Shown here piece by piece: positions 61,881 to 64,000 of a stretch of DNA of 64,000 nt. This DNA is from Gemmatimonadota bacterium (GTDB lineage Bacteria; Gemmatimonadota; Gemmatimonadetes; Gemmatimonadales; GWC2-71-9). Each line of letters opens with the position of its first letter. The first letter of the stretch is position 1. Made by a program: the position numbers and the translations under genes. Below the pieces are notes generated by a model. That model was not told the origin of the DNA. It worked only from the letters and a program-made list of their open reading frames with translations, and ran no database searches. The stretch spans positions 314,630-378,629 of the forward strand of contig JAZKBR010000002.1 in NCBI GenBank assembly GCA_040388535.1, given 5' to 3'.

Positions 61881-63077
61881 CTACCAGCTCCACCCACTGC
61901 TGACATACCACCTCGTCACCCCGGCCCCGCGCGCGGCCGTAATGGTGAGCTGCGCGGAGCGGAGCACGCGGATGGCGATACCGCCGCCGGCGCCGATGGT
62001 CCAGTCATCAAGCGATCTTGCCTTGGGAATGTCCTTCCAGGGCGTTCCCGGCAACGGATCGTCCACCGTGGGCCGGTCCCGATACGGCGCCATGCCATCG
62101 ACGAACACGACGGCGGTAATCGCTCCGAGTTCGCCGACGTTCAACAGGTCGTGACGAATCTCCGCTCCCGCCAGGTACCCTCCACGTCCGCTCACCTGGC
62201 CGATACCGAGCCCGCGATGCGACGTCGGTCCGCCGAAGGTCGTGACCGGCGATTCCCATGCCGGCATTTCATTCATGATGCCGATGGCGTCAGTTTCGGA
62301 GACGCCCATCGCAGCAACGCGCGCCGTGAGTCGTGTCCCGCGGCGTGGTGAGTACCAGCCACGCGCCATGCCGTAGACACCATGATATCCCTGCTCGCCA
62401 CCGCCGCTGCCCGCGAAGAACCCTGCTTCGAAGAGAGCGCCCTGGCGCGTGTCAAACTCGCGATCACGCAGGTCGACTACGAACGCCGCGCGGGCGTTGA
62501 CATCAGTCTGCGAGGTACTGAGTTCGGTCGTCGATGCGCACAACATCTCCGGCGGGCATCCGGGTGAGGAGAAGGTTGTCCGTGGGTAGCGGTAGTACAA
62601 GTTGACGTCGCCGGACACTCGTTGATGATCTACACCACCACGCACTGCGAACTGCAGCGGCCCCTTGAGTCTGCGCGTCACATCGACCCAGCCGACCGAG
62701 CGCGTGCGCGAGAGGGAGCCACCGGGAACCCCGAAATTCGGCTGCTTCCCCGTTTCGACACTCGCCGCCAACCGCCAGCCATCACGCAGCTTCGGCATAT
62801 CCACGCGTCCGCGCAGCAGCCAGGCATCCTTGGTGGAGTAGCCGCCTTCGAGTGCAATTGCATCCCGCAACGACACCCGATCGTCGTAGTTGGCCTGACG
62901 GAAGAAGAGGACGCGCCCGATCCCCATCAACCCGTCATTGGGCGAGACCGTGACATACGGGAAGTACGAGGTGCGCCACGGCACGTCCGGTGCGGACGCC
63001 GGCGTGGACGTGGAATCCTGGGCCGCGAGAGCGCTCGCGAGCAGCGTCAGGGAGAGCGCCGCGCGAAGCACTTTCAT
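61881..63077 (-). CDS. outer-membrane beta-barrel protein (surface-antigen-like)
   Basis: A 398-residue exported protein starting at ATG 63077 (MKVLRAALSLTLLASALAAQ signal, Ala-Gln end), overlapping the upstream gene stop (ATGA). The mature part is a succession of amphipathic strands with Gly/aromatic turns (LEGGYSTKDAWLLRGRVDMP, FEAGFFAGSGGGEQGYHG, LTITAARGAGVTRWYVSSG) ending in an aromatic residue (Trp), the usual C-terminal signal for barrel assembly. It resembles the barrel half of Omp85/BamA-type surface antigens, without POTRA domains. Ligand unknown. It is downstream of the glycosylasparaginase gene in one operon. Confidence 0.78.
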   Translation of the reverse strand: MKVLRAALSLTLLASALAAQDSTSTPASAPDVPWRTSYFPYVTVSPNDGLMGIGRVLFFRQANYDDRVSLRDAIALEGGYSTKDAWLLRGRVDMPKLRDGWRLAASVETGKQPNFGVPGGSLSRTRSVGWVDVTRRLKGPLQFAVRGGVDHQRVSGDVNLYYRYPRTTFSSPGCPPEMLCASTTELSTSQTDVNARAAFVVDLRDREFDTRQGALFEAGFFAGSGGGEQGYHGVYGMARGWYSPRRGTRLTARVAAMGVSETDAIGIMNEMPAWESPVTTFGGPTSHRGLGIGQVSGRGGYLAGAEIRHDLLNVGELGAITAVVFVDGMAPYRDRPTVDDPLPGTPWKDIPKARSLDDWTIGAGGGIAIRVLRSAQLTITAARGAGVTRWYVSSGWSW

Positions 63078-64000
63078 GACGTGAACATCGTCGCGCAATC
63101 TTCAAGGCGCGCGCCCTTCTCGTCGCACACGGCGAACTTCGATTCGGTAAGTGCCGCCGCACCGTACTGACCCTTCTTGTTCACGGCGTAGAACTGGAGC
63201 TGGAACTTCGGCCGCCCGTTCGCCTCGATCAGCCGCTTCGGGGCGACCATCATCACGCGCTTGAGAGTCGCGAGCGCCGCATCCTTCGGCGCCATCCCCT
63301 GCCGCATATGCTCCACCGTCAGGAAGCCACCGCAGACCATGATGTTCAACTCGCCGAGCCCGGTCGATCCGGCCGCACCGACGTCATTGTCGGTGTACTG
63401 GCCGGCGCCAATGATCGGCGAATCACCTACTCGCCCCGGGATCTTCCAGGAGAGTCCGCTCGTGGTGGTACACGATGAGATGTCACCATTCGGCGCCACC
63501 ACATCCATGTTGATGGTGCCGGTGGTGTAGGCCATCTTCACGGTCGACGCCTGGTCGGCCCAGTTGTCGTCGGAGCCGCGATTGGCACGCCAGTGCAACC
63601 ACGCCTCGCGTGACGCCGGCGTGAGCAGATCCTCGATCGGATAACCGTACGACGTCGCGAAGCGCTGCGCGTCCTTCCCGACCAGCATGATGTGGTTGGT
63701 GTACTTGAGAATGAGCCGGGCGATCTCGCTCGGCGTCTTGATCCCCTCGAGCGCACCGACCGACCCCGCGCGCCGGGTCGGGCCGTGCATGCAGGAGGCG
63801 TCGAGCTGCACCACTCCCTCCTCATTCGGGAGACCGCCGTAGCCCACCGACTGGTCGTTCGGGTCGAGCTCCTGGATCTTGACCCCCTCCACCGCCGCAT
63901 CGAGCGTATCAGCCCCCTTCATCACCAGCTCCACCGCCCGGGCGACCCCCCGCAGGCCGTTCGCGCTGGCGACGGCAACCGGGGCCGCAAAGGAACGCCG
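63074..64000 (-). CDS. N4-(beta-N-acetylglucosaminyl)-L-asparaginase, C-terminal part (truncated by window end)
   Basis: An N-terminal nucleophile hydrolase that cleaves the GlcNAc-Asn bond of glycoasparagine or acts on aspartyl amides. The frame is open to base 64000, giving 308 residues without the true start; the visible N-terminus reads RRSFAAPVAVASANGLRGVA. Family features are DPNDQSVGYGGLPNEEGVV, DASCMHGPTRRAGSVGAL and the autoprocessing site with nucleophile Thr in YTTGTINMDVVAPNGD, followed by GRVGDSPIIGAGQYTDNDVG. Autocleavage before Thr would yield alpha and beta subunits. An upstream Tat or Sec signal is plausible but outside the window. It overlaps the barrel gene by ATGA. Confidence 0.92.
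   Translation of the reverse strand, partial: RRSFAAPVAVASANGLRGVARAVELVMKGADTLDAAVEGVKIQELDPNDQSVGYGGLPNEEGVVQLDASCMHGPTRRAGSVGALEGIKTPSEIARLILKYTNHIMLVGKDAQRFATSYGYPIEDLLTPASREAWLHWRANRGSDDNWADQASTVKMAYTTGTINMDVVAPNGDISSCTTTSGLSWKIPGRVGDSPIIGAGQYTDNDVGAAGSTGLGELNIMVCGGFLTVEHMRQGMAPKDAALATLKRVMMVAPKRLIEANGRPKFQLQFYAVNKKGQYGAAALTESKFAVCDEKGARLEDCATMFTS

Overview
The window is GC-rich bacterial chromosome with about 44 protein genes and no rRNA, tRNA, CRISPR array, transposase or phage gene that I could find. The organism is probably a member of Gemmatimonadota. That is an inference from gene style: many secreted proteins with signal peptides ending in Ala-Gln, clusters of paralogous 6-bladed beta-propeller lipoproteins, outer-membrane proteins, RND pumps and a fused glycine decarboxylase. 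It has not been tested by phylogeny.

Layout. 0-13.6 kb: the 3' end of a transaldolase gene, a dicarboxylate/amino-acid:cation symporter, a small secreted protein, a TPR-containing lytic transglycosylase, glutamyl-Q tRNA(Asp) synthetase, two overlapping propeller genes, then a minus-strand run of DsrE-like Tat protein, beta-helix/PA14-like protein, uridine kinase and S9 peptidase. 13.8-18.2 kb: a gcvT-gcvH-gcvP glycine-cleavage operon on the minus strand. 18.3-25.7 kb: six tandem paralogous propeller (mostly lipo-) proteins; a dispersed palindromic repeat lies between the second and third and supplies the start codon of the third. 26-37.6 kb: two RND efflux loci (adaptor + two permeases; adaptor + one permease), neither with a TolC-like gene. 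37.7-46 kb: an unknown secreted protein, gyrA, a PLP-dependent threonine/serine deaminase-like enzyme, a REC-GAF-GGDEF cyclase, a dienelactone hydrolase, a lipoprotein and a CBS-pair protein. 46.2-54.2 kb: a histidine-utilisation locus (ftcD, hutU, hutI, hutH) with a divergent GntR/FCD regulator, two matching operator palindromes and an S41 peptidase. 54.2-54.65 kb: an intergenic segment with an elaborate nested, branched secondary structure. 54.65-64 kb: serine beta-lactamase-like hydrolase, secreted unknown, SGNH hydrolase, TetR + CPA2 antiporter, saccharopine-dehydrogenase-like oxidoreductase, a beta-barrel protein and a truncated N4-glycosylasparaginase gene.

How genes work together. The hut locus takes histidine through urocanate, imidazolonepropionate and formiminoglutamate to glutamate, passing the formimino carbon to tetrahydrofolate through the fused FtcD. 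The gcv operon supplies the same folate C1 pool from glycine. Tight stop/start overlaps (ATGA, GTGA, TGATG, TAGTG) are frequent and mark translationally coupled pairs.

Most worth a second look: the branched structure at 54433-54610, the tandem propeller array with its repeat-derived start codon, the recurrent Gln at the predicted +1 position of mature secreted proteins, an RND permease lacking the usual proton-relay residues, and the paired TTGTATACAA operators in the hut locus.
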